Below, piece after piece: positions 33,690 to 45,144 of a stretch of 64,000 nt of DNA (position 1 is the stretch's first letter; every line of letters begins with the position of its first letter). Below the pieces are notes generated by a model, which worked only from the letters and a program-made list of their open reading frames with translations, did not search any database and was not told where the DNA came from. The position numbers were made by a program, and so were the translations under genes. This DNA is from Onthophagus taurus (taxonomy: Eukaryota; Arthropoda; Insecta; Coleoptera; Scarabaeidae). Location of the stretch: the NCBI RefSeq assembly GCF_036711975.1, contig NC_091967.1, forward strand, positions 28,830,001-28,894,000. The letters run 5' to 3'.

Positions 33690-35568
33690 ACGTCCTCGGG
33701 TTTATTTGAAACCGCCCTCGAAGCGGTCATAAATAATACGACGGCAGCTGGCCCGCCTTCTGTCTTATTTGATAGTAATCCTTCGCAAGAAGGAAGGCGG
33801 ACCAAAAGGATTTTGAAAAAAATTTATTAGAAAAATTGCTTCAGAATAAGGTTTCCTTCAACCGTATAATACTCGCATGCGGAAGATACTGGACACCTGT
33901 ATATAGTGTGGCAATCATCCTGCATTTTTGACATACTTTTAATTTTGTGTAACGAACCGAACAATCAAAAGTTTACAACACGGCTTTGAAAAAAAGAACT
34001 TATCTCGCACTATCTCACTAATGAAGTCTCTGAATTTCACAAATAAAAGTTTTACAGTTTACAGAATTACGAATGCTACGAGCCAACGCCTACAACATTA
34101 AACGAAAAATATCCCTAAAAATTTAATCAATCTCGTCTAGCGTTCATAATCAAGAAAATATTAGTTTGATCAAAAACTTCGAGAAGTATACTGTATTATT
34201 TTGTTTTGTTCGGTTCTAAATTAATTATATAAACCAAATACATACACAAATAAATCACACAAAAAATATATAACGATTATTTAATTAACAACGAACAACG
34301 AACAAAAATACATTTATAAATTATAGAACAAAAATTTCAGGGAATAGAAAAATAAATTGCAGGTTCATGGAGACATCTATTAGTTAAATTCTAAATCTAC
34401 GGAATAACAAAAACGCGCCTAAATAAATACGTCTGTGCAAGAAAGAGGTAACCCGTTTAGAAGACTGTTGTTGTAGGCAAAGCTTATACCAGAGCCTACG
34501 TTGCTGTCTATTTTGTGGTTGGGTTTTCCTTTGTTCTATTTAGCATTTCTTTGTAATTTTTTTACATCGGTTTTGTGCAATATATTTTTAAATAATTATA
34601 CAAAAATCATAAATAATAATAATTTTGCAGAAAATAGTAGGAAAGTAAGAAAATTTAATGTCACATAAAAACAAATATTTTTTTCTATCCACGTAGAACG
34701 ATGAACGTCTTCTTAAAACGGCTTCACTGCTATAGTCCGTCTTTGTCATCGTAGTTTATACCCCGAACCCCCACCATCACAGTACGGCCTGGAATGTCGT
34801 AGGCTCCGCTTATACGCGTTAGTTTTATGGGTGACTTTTAAGATTGATTTTTTAATCGCGATGGTTATTTAATAAAATTAAAAAATTCGATAAAAGGAAA
34901 TATGTTCACTTATCTTGTTTCTTTCTGGAGGTGTGAAATACACTGTTGGAAATAATTCACGAGAACACCCTATATAATCTGAACGCGTGAAGATAAATCC
35001 ATAATATTTGTTTATTCAGCGAGTTTCGAGTTGTTTCGTCGCGGCATTGTTGACTGAGCCGCCCTTTCAAGTGGAACATTCCGTCGCTATGGAGACCGTA
35101 GTGGATGGAAAATACCTTTCGTTTTTAGTGTGGTGTGAGGGACCACATTGTTATCGTACTGCGACGTCCTTTTCTGGTTCGGTCCTAGGAAAGGGGTCTT
35201 GGTGCCCTTTTATATGTTCGGGATGTTAACGGTCTCGTGTGCCACCTTATGTTAGAGAGTTAAGGAACTCTTTCGCCTCCAAGTAGCTTTTGGGGGTTAC
35301 AGTCGGAGATTCAGGGTGTTTGAGAGAGGGTGAAAAATAAAAACATGCAGTTCATAAATTAAGAAATAAAATCAAAATTTATTAATAAAATAAATAATAA
35401 AAAAAAAAACAATCAACATAGGGGTTTACGGAGGAAAGTATATAAAAAAAATCTTTATTTAAATATATAATCGATAAATTTCCGGTCTAGTGCAATCTTG
35501 TGGGACTCATATTTCGGATGTAATTGAAATAATTATTCATAAGGGAATAATTGGTAAGGATGAAGTGC
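33690..35568. other. No recognisable gene
   Basis: Mixed composition with no transposase, RT, tRNA or rRNA motif. 34720-34830 and 35020-35340 are less AT-rich and could be degraded LTR or leader sequence belonging to the gag fragment; this is a guess. Confidence 0.35.
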
Positions 35569-35901
35569 TACGGAAAACTCGCGATAGCACCAGGTCGGGA
35601 AGATGTTGCGGAAAACTCGCAGCAACACCAGGTCGGGGAAAGTATTGCGGAAAACTCGCAGCAATACCAGGTCGGGAGAGTGTTGCGGAAAACTCGCAGC
35701 AACACCAGGTCGGGGAAAGTACTGCGGAAAACTCGCAGCAATACCAAGTCGGGGAAAGTATTGCGGAAAACTCGCAGCAATACCAGGTCGGGAGAGTGTT
35801 GCGGAAAACTCGCAGCAACACCAGGAAGGGGAAAGTATTGCGGAAAACTCGCAGCAATACCAGGTCGGGAGAGTGTTGCGGAAAATTCGCAGCAACACCA
35901 G
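35569..35901. repeat. Minisatellite, 38/39-bp unit, ~8.5 copies
   Basis: The unit starts GCGGAAAACTCGCAGCAA and continues (T/C)ACCAGGTCGGG followed by GAAAGTATT (39-bp form) or AGAGTGTT (38-bp form); the two forms partly alternate. The last unit stops at ACACCAG exactly where the Polinton terminus begins (35902). Long open frames in all phases are an artefact of the repeat. Confidence 0.95.
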
Positions 35902-36159
35902 AGTAGTACAGATTCGCCGATTCAAGAACCTCCTCCTCGAACCTGCGTTCGAGGTCGGAGGAGATTCGATGAAGAGAGGAGGAGGTCAATTAACTTGAGA
36001 AGGTCATGTTATTTTGACGAAATTATTAAAAATTTGTCTTTATTAAAAATGTATCTTTATTTAGGTTGTTATTAAAAATTTATCTTTATATGTAACCTGT
36101 TTACCTAGATGAAAACAATTACTATGTTTATCCTTCGACGCTTCTCAATGAACTGTTAA
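35902..36159 (+). repeat. Polinton left terminal inverted repeat, outer part
   Basis: Matches the reverse complement of 54410-54736 from the terminus to the TTAA at 36156-36159, apart from about 110 bp of extra terminal modules present only on the right. At TTAA the match breaks because piggyBac-1 starts. It resumes, more diverged, after 38224 (GTAAAGGTATACGG, AAGTGAGTCAT, AAGATATTTTTTTA). The tip has a short hairpin, CCTCGAAC-CTGC-GTTCGAGG. Confidence 0.9.
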
Positions 36160-38220
36160 CTGTTAAAATGTTGTCGCGCTGGGTCTAGTAGACCCAATAC
36201 TCGTATTTACAGAATTTTAAAAGTAGGATATCTTTTTATGGTTTGAATATTGTTGAATAATGCAGCTATAAATAATTATACACATAAATAAAAAATTTAT
36301 TGATTACAAATAATTTTTATATAAAAAACTTGATAATAAATTAATCTGTATCATAATCAGAGTTTTTATTGTCAGCGACAGTATTTTTGTTGGTACAGGT
36401 GTTGCAACGAATGCATGTGTGTTTGAGGCATAAATACTTGAAACACTCGCTACAAAAGTAGCTTGTTTTACTATCGGAACCAACACACTCCTCACAGCGT
36501 TTCCGTTTTCCGCTTACGGGGCATTCACGTCGATCTTGTTGAATTCCAGTAGCATCTTGTCGGTATTGCCGAACAGCACGGGGCAAATTTTTCAATGTCG
36601 CCCTGTATTTTTGATGTTCACTGGTAAGGTCGCGTGCTAGATGTAGCAAATATTTTCGTCTGATCAAATCTACAGCAGGATTATTTGCACAGAATATTAT
36701 GTGGGAGTTTATACCTGCTGTATTCAAAAGTGAGTACAACACAACCATTGGCCATCGCTTTGTGTTTCGAGCGCAGTTGTAATTGGCAGACAGTTCGTCA
36801 ACTTTGTCAACACCGGATTTTGTTTTATTATAAAACGAAATAATTGCCGGCTTATTTTTTGTCCCTGTATCGCTATCTATGTCATCGTCATAATGCATGC
36901 TAGAAATGAGGTTGACATTTTTTCGTTTACGTGGAATGTAAGACACGATTGTCTAACGGATAACTGGTGAACCAATTATCGGTTGTAACATTCCTGCCTG
37001 TTTTAGAAATTGGTTCAATCAAACGTAATACTACATTTTTTGGGTCATTAGGCACTTGGTAAGGCCCCGGAGGTTGTTGACCAACATATACTTCTTGGTT
37101 GAAAGTATAGTACGTTTTTGCATCTGCTAAAGCTAAAATTTTTATACCATATTTACTTGGCTTCGATGGTATATACTGTCTAAAGCCACAACGTCCTCTA
37201 AATGCTTCCAGCTTTTCATCAACTGTGGTAAATTCGGATATTGTATAGTGTTGTTGACAATTTTTTACAAATGAATCAAAAATTTCTCGAATAGGAGCCA
37301 ATTTATCGTACTGTTTACGTTCTTCCCTTGTATTTTTGTCATCGGTTCGAATTACTCGTAAAAGAAACCGAAAACGTTGCAGTGACATTGTCATCCAAAA
37401 CATGTCGATTCCTGTTCCATCTCGATTCCATAAGTCTTCTGTATTCATTCTACTGCTTTTATGAATACCTGCTAAGTATATCAATCCTATCAGAGCTTTC
37501 ATTTCAACTAAGTTAGTGTACTTGGCATCTCTAGATCTTCCGTAATTATTGGATATGGACTCTATAGATTTATTAGTATTTTCTACAATACTGGTTAGCA
37601 TAGAATCATCAAAAAACAGTTGCCAACATTGAAATGGTGTTAGTGCAGATTTTGCAACTCCTTTTACTCCAGGTAGTTCACGTAAAATATTTGATTTTGA
37701 TTTACGTACCCTTTGGGCGTAAGGTTGCTTATTCCATTTCGTAACGCCATCTTTCCCCATAAAAAACGGTTGTAGGCTTGATTCTCCATCTACATGTTCG
37801 TCGTTACTATCGCCCTCTTCTTCGCTATTGGAGTCGCCCCTTTCTTCAACAACATCTTCTTCGTTGTCTTCTTCGTCATCGTCGGGTAGTTCAGTCTTTT
37901 CATCTTCAATGTCTTCTGCCCAGAGACGCAACAGCCGTTCTTGCTCCTTCTCGTATGTATTCATACCTATAAAATGGGCCCTGTGCTTTTCGTTATGTAT
38001 TGTAACATATTGGTACTTACCTGGTTGTTTATTTAGCGCGTTCAGAACGTTAGAATGCCATGCACACAAATTTAGTAAAATAGTGCATTGATAACACTGA
38101 AACTGGTAAACTAAAACTTGTTAGGTTAGGTTAGGCGCAAAATATTACTGCGCGCGCACGGATGAACAACTTTCAATAGTTTCATAAGGACGATCAAGTT
38201 TGGTCGCGCCGGGTCTGACG
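36160..38220 (-). mobile_element. piggyBac-1 transposon in the Polinton left repeat
   Basis: TTAA flanks both sides (36156-36159 and 38221-38224), the piggyBac target duplication. The break point coincides with the place where the Polinton left repeat stops matching the right one. Left subterminal TTGTCGCGCTGGGTCTAGTAGACCC contains a GGGTCT-AGT-AGACCC palindrome; the right end carries GGTCGCGCCGGGTCTGACG. A second TTAA at 36163 makes the left boundary uncertain by 7 bp. A TTAGGTTAGGTTAGG run at 38119-38133 lies just upstream of the transposase gene. Confidence 0.85.
36341..38069 (-). pseudogene. piggyBac-1 transposase, one frameshift
   Basis: 38069-36927 (380 aa): a short N-terminal segment, an acidic stretch (DDDEEDNEEDVVEE), then DDE_Tnp_1_7 with LTPFQCWQLFF, TTVDEKLEAFRGRCGFRQYI (first Asp) and NVTTDNWFTSYPL (second Asp). 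36946-36341 (201 aa) continues in another frame with NKTKSGVDKVDELSANY (third Asp region) and a C-terminal cysteine-rich PHD/RING-like domain (CEECVG, YFCSECFKYLCLKHTC, CIRCNTC). Together about 575 aa, usual for the family. A single frameshift at about 36935-36945 is the only clear lesion, so the copy is young. The enzyme excises and inserts precisely at TTAA. Confidence 0.92.
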
Positions 38221-38224
38221 TTAA

Positions 38225-38620
38225 ATATTTATCGTAGGTCGAAATTACTTGTGAATTATTCAGCAACTACTAGTTTATCATTAAGCTTGGAATAATAAAA
38301 GAAGTGTGTAAAGGTATACGGAGCTTTAAAATATGCGAGGAGGTTCTTGAATCGGCAAATTTTTTTGGGGGAATCGTTCGAAGAGGAGGTCAATTAACTT
38401 AATACTAGTAAGTGAGTCATGATCTATGTGCAAGATATTTTTTTAATTTATTATGCAGAGGTATACGGAGTTATAAATATACATGTATACAAACGCACTC
38501 GATGCATCCTCCTCCTCCCAATAAGTTTCAGGAACGGTGAGGGTTTATAAACGCCTGCGAAATGTGGTATTGACGTAGTTCTTTCATAACAAGTAGAAGT
38601 GTACAACATTAAATTGTAAA
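38225..38620 (+). repeat. Polinton left repeat, inner part, with ectopic terminal module
   Basis: Stretches here match the reverse complement of about 54270-54410 (GTATACGG, AAGTGAGTCAT, AGATATTTTTT). Unlike the right repeat, it contains at 38338-38400 a copy of the extreme-terminus module (GAGGAGGTTCTTGAATCGGC, then GAAGAGGAGGTCAATTAACT). So a piece of the terminus lies inside the repeat. Upstream promoter elements for the polymerase gene are expected in 38480-38620; none stands out. Confidence 0.7.
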
Positions 38621-41600
38621 ATGGTCGTGTGTGAGGATTGTGGAAAAAGTTTTACTCGAGTTGACAATTTAAAAAGACATCAATGATTATCTTGCATTGG
38701 CAAGAGAATCAAGCTTGACGCACCGCAAATTCCAAAAGCAGTAAAATGTGAGGCTTGCTATGATTATGTAAATAGACAATGTTACTCTGCATATTTACGA
38801 AGCAACGCACACAAGCGTAACGCTGTTGTTATAATCGATGACGGAGTGGAGAGAATAGCTGGAGCATTCGGTGACAAAATCGTCAGTTATCGAATAAGTG
38901 AAGAAGGTTTTTTTGTGGATTTGGATGAATTTTCTCATAGAATTCGAGAAAAAATACTAAATCTAATACAAAGCGCAATCGATATTCACCGAAATGTAAA
39001 ATTAAATATGGAATGTTTTGGTTTGTATTTTTTACAATCAAAGGAAGACTGTGAAATAAAATCATTCAATACGAAAAATAAGGTAGTGTCATTAGCGTCG
39101 GATGTGTATAAAATATATAAGGAATTTATTGATGAAATTTCATCAAAAATGTCAGAATTCCAGGAACGAGATTCAGGTAAGCGTAATGTGACATAATATA
39201 CCTATATATTAAAAAATAAATGTTTCAATATTTTATTTAGCATGGACTTTAATGCAAATTCTCTGTATGGAGTTAAATTTAAACAAATATAATCCTATCA
39301 GAGCATCTAATTACATCGATCTACCATCGCAAATAAAAGCAAAGCGTGCTGTGATAAATATACAAAACGGGGATGATGCATGTTTTGCATGGGCTGTAAC
39401 ATCCGCACTACATGAACCGAACGGTTTACCACAGAGGACATCTTCGTATCCGAATTACCTAGACTGCGGCTTAGACTATTCAAATATTGTTTTTCCAGTT
39501 AAATTACGAGATATACCTGTATTTGAAAAGCAGAACAAACTATCTATTAATGTGTATGGAATAAATGAGTATTTTAAAGACGGTGTTATGAATTATGACA
39601 TAATTACAATGTATATATGTCGACAAAAAGAAGAAAGACATATAAATTTATTATTGGTTACAAATGATTCCGGGAATAGTCACTATTGTTGGATAAAAAA
39701 TCTGTCTCGATTACTAGCATCGCAGAATGGTCATGAAAAGTACATATATTTGCGACGGATGCTTGGTATTCTTTACGTCAGAAAATAAACTTATCCGTCA
39801 TCAAAGTGACGATTGCAGCAAGGTAAGGGCAATTTTACCAACAACAAATTTGAAAATAAATATGGAAATGAAGAAAAGGAAAATATACTACAGTTCGAAA
39901 ATTTTGAACGACAATTAAAAAATACCGTTCGTGGTGTATGCAGATTTTGAAGCATTACGTAAACCGATCGCCGATGCGGAAGCAACAGAACTTAACGATG
40001 ATAATTCATACTCCGTCAAATGTTTCAAACACGAACCTTATGCATTTGCATATTATATAAAATGTTCATATGACGAATCATTGTCGAAGTTCGAAATATA
40101 TCGCGGATGTAATGCTGCTCAAATTTTCATGAGCAAGTTGGAACATGACCTTCTGAATATATACAAAAATTATTTAAGCCAACCAAAAGAAATGCTCCCA
40201 TTACCACCTATTGATAGATTAATACATGAGATGCAGGATATCTGTCACATTTGTTCGCACAAAATAAAAGAAGGTAATAAAGTGTGCGATCATGATCACC
40301 TAACTGGGTTGTATAGAGGACCCGCACATGCTGTATGTAACATCAATTATCAATTACCAAAGTTCATACCGATATTCTTTCACAATCTTTCGAACTACGA
40401 TTGTCATATGTTTGTGAAAGATATGGCATTAAAAGAAGAAGACGTGGACGTTATAGCACAGAATAAAGAAAAGTATATATCATTTTCGAAAAAAATTATC
40501 GTAGGAGAAAACATTGACAGCAAGGGAAAGCTAAGGCGGGTTCATATGAAATTGAGATTTGTGGATTCATTTAGGTTTATGGCTTTATCGCTAGAGAAGT
40601 TGGGTTCATTTTTGGAAGACAACCAATGCGTTCAAATCAGAAAATATTTTAGGAACGAAGAACAGTTTCGACTTATACGTCAGAAAGGAGTTTTTCCGTA
40701 TTCCTTTGTGGATTCATTCGAAAAGCTGAATCTTACCGCTCTGACAGATCGAAGTAGTTTTTACAATACTTTATGCGACGATAGTATAACCGAAGAAAAT
40801 TATTGTCGTGCACAAACGGTGTGGAACTTATTTAACTGTCGCACTTTAGGCGAATATAGCGACATTTATTTAACGTCTGACGTTTTACTTTTGGCGGACG
40901 TATTTGAGAATTTCCGAACCATCTCGATGAAGTATTACTCTTTAGATCCATGTCATTATTTCACAGCGCCGGGCTTCGGTTGGGATGCATTATTACGAAT
41001 GACAGGGGTAAAATTAGAATTATTAACGGACATAGACATGTTACACTTCTTTAAAAATGGTATTCGCGGTGGATTAAGTATGTGCACTAAACGCAGTGCG
41101 AAGGCTAACAATAAATTAATGATGGAATTTGATGAAACCAAAGACCCATCTTATATTTTGTATCTCGACGCTACGAATTTGTATGGACACGCAATGAGAC
41201 GAAAATTACCGACGGGGGGATTTCGATGGCTATCAGATGAAGAGATTCAAAAGTTAGATATTTACAATACGGAAGACGATTCCGAAAAGGGTTACGTGTT
41301 CGAGGTAGATTTAGAGTATCCGGAAGCAATACATGATGAACACAACGATTTGCCATTTTGTCCAGAACGGATTGTACCCCCAGGTTCAAAAAATGCAAAG
41401 TTAATAGCAAATTTGGAAAATAAAACAAAATACATCATTCATTACGTGAATCTAAAGCAGTGTATCAAGTTCGGATTGAAACTAACGAAGATTTACAGAG
41501 TATTAGAATTTAAACAATCCAACTGGATGCGGAGCTACATCGATTTCAATTCCGATAAACGTGCGAAAGCTAAGAATGAATTTGAAAAAAATCATTACAA

Positions 41601-42405
41601 AGCAATGAATAACATCGTATACGGTAAGACAATGGAAAATGTGGAAAAGCGAGTGGATATAAGACTAGTTACCCACTGGGAATGTCGTCATAAGAAACCG
41701 GGCGTGGAAGCCCTAATAGCTAAACCAAATTTTAAATCTTCGAAAATATTTTGCGATAATTTGATAGCCGTTCAATAGAACGTCGCGGAAGTTCGTTATT
41801 GCAAACCGCTGTATGTGGGTTTCAGTATATTAGAGCTTTCGAAAACCGTAATGTACAGCTTCTTCTATGATTACTTAAAAGTTAAATATGGAAATAACAT
41901 AACACTTTTATACACCGATACTGACTCCCTAATCCTAGAAATTACTACTCCCAATGTATATGAGGATATAAAAGAAAATATTGAATTTTTTGACACGTCC
42001 AATTATCCGTTAGAGAATATACACAATATACCTCGCGGTCGATCTGTGTTGGGAAGAATGAAAGATGAATATCCAAACAGGTGCATAACGTCATTTGTTG
42101 GAACAGGAGCTAAGGCGTACTGCATCACCTTGTTGAATGATAATGTAAAAAAGGCTAAAGGAGTAAAGAAATATGTTATAGATAAACATTTAAGCGTGAC
42201 CGATTATAAACGTGTGGTTGAATGTGGCGGATCGATTCATAAAAAAATGTACATTTTTAAGTCAGAATTTCATACTATGTATACCGAATTAAAGAATAAA
42301 ATTGCTCTTTCATCGTGCGATGATAAACGATACATATTACCGAACGGATGTAATACTTTGGCGTGGGGTCATTGGTTGATAAAAAGATTGAATGCGAATA
42401 AATGA
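38621..42405 (+). pseudogene. Protein-primed DNA polymerase B (pPolB), intron-containing, broken
   Basis: Replicates the element from a terminal protein primer. Exon 1 (38621-39176) starts with a C2H2 finger (CEDCGKSFTRVDNLKRH) followed by an in-frame TGA at 38684, a second Cys pair (CEACYDYV) and a helical region. A 64-nt GT-AG intron (39177-39240) joins in phase to exon 2. That carries NGDDACFAWAVTSAL and HINLLLV, then a CDGCLVFF finger, with frameshifts near 39740, 39850 and 39920. Then Exo I (VYADFEAL), an endonuclease VII-like zinc site (CDHDHLTGLYRGPAHAVCN), Exo II (FHNLSNYDCHM), Pol A (YLDATNLYGHAM), Pol B (KAMNNIVYGKTM), an in-frame TAG at 41776-41778, and Pol C (LLYTDTDSLI). All catalytic motifs remain, but five lesions make it a pseudogene unless stops are read through. 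AATAAA lies at 42475. Only gene on this strand; convergent with the integrase. Confidence 0.93.
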
Positions 42406-42518
42406 ATTTAATTTTAGAAAAAATTGTAAAGAATAATAATAATAATAATAATGTATTTGTAATGTTCGATTGTTAATAAAGTCTTGTGAACTTTTATATA
42501 GGTCTTTATATATACGTT

Positions 42519-43454
42519 CTAAAGAACGTTAGTTTTTGAGATCCAAGAATTATGAGACTGACCTAATCCTAACCATTTCACAAACACTTGATTTCCTTTT
42601 CGTCGTAGCACTTTTTCCACCAAGTAGACGTCAGGATATTTAACTTTTTGTAATTCCTATCGATAAAAACCACCCATAATTTTTTCATTGGATGTATCTT
42701 TGAGCAGATATGTTGTTGGGAAAGTATTACGAACAGAATGTATTGTAAACACTTCGTTAGACCAATTGGGAGTATAGTTTTTGGTGAAGGCGTGTCGATG
42801 CTTGCTCACTCTGACGTGATCACCGACATTAAATTTTTTGGTATAAGGATCGGCAATTTTTATGTAATTATAAACAGTTTTTAACAGTGTCGGTGCGTTT
42901 CTGTTATTTACCTCGCTAGGTTTCATTCCTATCGTCCTGTGAACTTGGTTGTTATAATCCAGAATTAATTTGGGAAGCAATTCCAACCAACGATAGTTAC
43001 CTTGCATACTAAATTCTTTCCACATTTTTTCTTTTATTGTTCTATTAAACCGTTCAACAATAGAACTCTTTAAATTGGAAAATGAACTGTAGTGATTGAT
43101 GTGATATCGTGACATGAGCTTTTTAAAATCCTCATTGTAAAATTCTTTTCCGTTATCCGTTTGCAGATTCTTCGGTATGTTTTTCCGCTTTTCCGATAGA
43201 ACTGTTTCCATAGCTCGCGTAACTTCTTTGCCAGTTTTGTTTTTTAGTGGTACAGCCCATCCATACTTTGAGAAAGCATTAATAACTGTTAGAATATATT
43301 TAAAATTACCATTTGCTTTTGAATAAGGTATCATCTCCACTAAATCAGCTTGAAATAAGTCCGTTAAACCTTTTATAATAACACGTCCGCGTTTATACTT
43401 TTTCCTCACGGACGCGTGAAACTCGTTTACGACGGACCTTTTAATATCGCTCAT
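42519..43454 (-). pseudogene. Polinton integrase with chromodomain tail, in-frame stop
   Basis: Retroviral-type integrase that inserts the linear DNA into the host genome. From ATG 43454 (MSDIKRSVV) the core shows the first Asp in LFQADLVEM, the second in NLQTDNGKEFYN and the Glu in SSIVERFNRTIKEKMW, all intact. 265 codons are open to a TAG at 42657-42659. The same frame then continues 45 codons to a stop at 42519-42521, reading YPDVYLVEKVLRRKG and VFVKWLGL, a chromodomain-like C-terminus typical of Polinton integrases. So a stop separates core and chromodomain: either decay or readthrough. No N-terminal zinc finger is seen. The ATG overlaps the end of the upstream gene (43451) by 4 bases. 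A hairpin ACGTTCT-AA-AGAACGT lies over the stop (42514-42529). Confidence 0.92.
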
Positions 43455-43876
43455 TTTCTGGATATTTCAATGAGCAGTTCTACCATAAAAGGTTTCTTGA
43501 GTAAAGTGGTCTTCGTTGTGGGTTTGCAAACTATTTTATCTCCAAAGGAGAGAACATTTAACTTTTTATTTGGATCGAAGATACTCCCGTTAATAATCAT
43601 TTCAACGTCTCCTTCAAATCGGTGATGCACTATTTCACCAATATAGAAGAAGTTTATATATTTACTTACGTAACCTAAATTTTGAACAATGTAATAATTA
43701 TCCGTTGTATCCGTAGTTCCATCTCCGCTAAACGTAAGTATTGTTGGTTGTTTGAAATATCGTTGTACGTTTTCACGTTTCTTAAAATGAGCAGCAATGT
43801 TGTGTCCGTGTATGTGTTTACCAAACTTATCGATCGTCATACTAGACGAATGTTTTCCGAACTTGCTTAAACTCAT
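43451..43876 (-). CDS. Unrecognised conserved Polinton protein, 141 aa
   Basis: Starts MSLSKFGKHSSSMTIDKFGK; SKFGKH/DKFGKH is repeated within the first 25 residues, followed by HGHNIAAHF. The rest is beta-rich (TILTFSGDGTTD, YIGEIVHHRF, NVLSFGDKIVCK). I recall proteins with such a start next to the integrase in insect Polintons, but no function. It overlaps the integrase start by 4 nt, suggesting coupled expression. The frame is complete. It might be a small virion or attachment protein; this is only a guess from its beta-rich look. Confidence 0.7.
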   Translation of the reverse strand: MSLSKFGKHSSSMTIDKFGKHIHGHNIAAHFKKRENVQRYFKQPTILTFSGDGTTDTTDNYYIVQNLGYVSKYINFFYIGEIVHHRFEGDVEMIINGSIFDPNKKLNVLSFGDKIVCKPTTKTTLLKKPFMVELLIEISRK

Positions 43877-43945
43877 CTTCTCTAGTTCATAAACGTCGGT
43901 GGTTTAAAACAAAAGATGTGAGAGTCGTATATTTATGATATTATT

Positions 43946-45093
43946 TTAACGTATAATCTCGGCCTCTATTAGCTCCGATATTATCGATGATATTTCATTG
44001 ACATGTGCAGAATGACCTACCGTTTGCGAGGCCATCAACAAACGCAGTCTATCGACAAGTTCGTTGGAATCGTCCCAGTACTCGTATTCGATAAGAGCCC
44101 CAGGGACGACTTGTTTTTGTAATACACCACCGACTTTTTTCTTCGGATTCGGCCAGTATTTAGCCCAATGCACCTTGGGTTTGTTACCTTCAACGATAGG
44201 CTTGATAATATTCTGAAATTTCTCACTGTCGTCCTCAGTAGTCATACCTGCCTCTGGAATGTAATTAATGTACGGAGCATTTGAACGTAGTAAGATATCT
44301 TTGTAGTTGCGCATGTCCTGAATTGTAAATTTGCCCGGTTCGTTTTTAAATAGTAAATCATATAAACCAACGGTTCCCGTATATTTAAAGTTTCCAACGT
44401 GAATATCCTGATCCTCAAAGTGAACAGGACTGACTCCAATGTAGAAACCTTCGGGAGTTTCGCGAACACCGTATAAACGATCATAATCATCTTTTAAATC
44501 AGTTGTTAAACCAACAATATACGTTCTGGGCAAAGGATGAAACTGACTCAAAGCGGCTTGTACCTTTGGAGACTCCAATCTTTCTTCTATTTCATCTTTA
44601 AGTCGTTCTATTCGATTATGTGCGTCCGAAATAAGAGCTCCGGTATCCTCGCTAGAATCGAGGAGTTCTTCTTCTTCGCCCGGCGGAACTTCATATACTT
44701 CTTCTTCTGCATGAGCTAATGGACCAAGAGGAGAAGACGTGGGAGAAGATACCAACCTTTTTTCAGGAGTCGATGTAGCAAATTTTCGTCGCTGTTCTTT
44801 TAATGGAACTTTCGGTTTTCGAATAAAATATTCGGTCTCGGTTTTAGCTGGTACGTCAGAAATATCCGGCGAGTAGCGTTGTATCTTAGATATCAATTTT
44901 TCTTTTTTTGGAGATAAACTTCGTTTTGGAATGGATAGTAAAGGCGCAGTGTCAAGTTTTGCGACAATATCCTGTAACGGTCTCGCGATGGGTGCATATG
45001 CGGTTTCCGACCGAAGTCTTCTTTTAAAGAACGAATTTTGTCTCTCACAACTTCTCGTGCTGCGATAAGTTCTGCAGCTATCGTCTTGTTCAT
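43946..45093 (-). pseudogene. DUF8207-type Polinton protein, one frameshift
   Basis: Starts at ATG 45093 (MNKTIAAELIAAREVV) with a coiled-coil N-terminus. A frameshift at about 45005-45015 moves the reading to the frame that continues in 44896-43946. That part has a charged, Pro/Ser-rich linker with EEELLDSSED, a second helix, then the conserved domain: YIGVSPVHFEDQDIHVGNFK, TGTVGLYDLLF, MRNYKDILLRSNA and a C-terminal EYEYWDDSNELVDRL. Proteins with this domain occur throughout animal Polintons/Mavericks; their role is unknown. About 380 aa in total, a typical length. Confidence 0.82.
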
Positions 45094-45144
45094 TGTATGA
45101 TGTATGTGAAGTTACTAAGAACTGTACAGCTGATGTCGTTAGTT

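Noticed and set aside
35490-36075. Several long overlapping ORFs on both strands
   Set aside because: They are artefacts of the 38/39-bp minisatellite, which is open in many frames.
38119-38133. TTAGG repeats as a telomere
   Set aside because: Only about three units inside piggyBac-1; too short for telomeric DNA.
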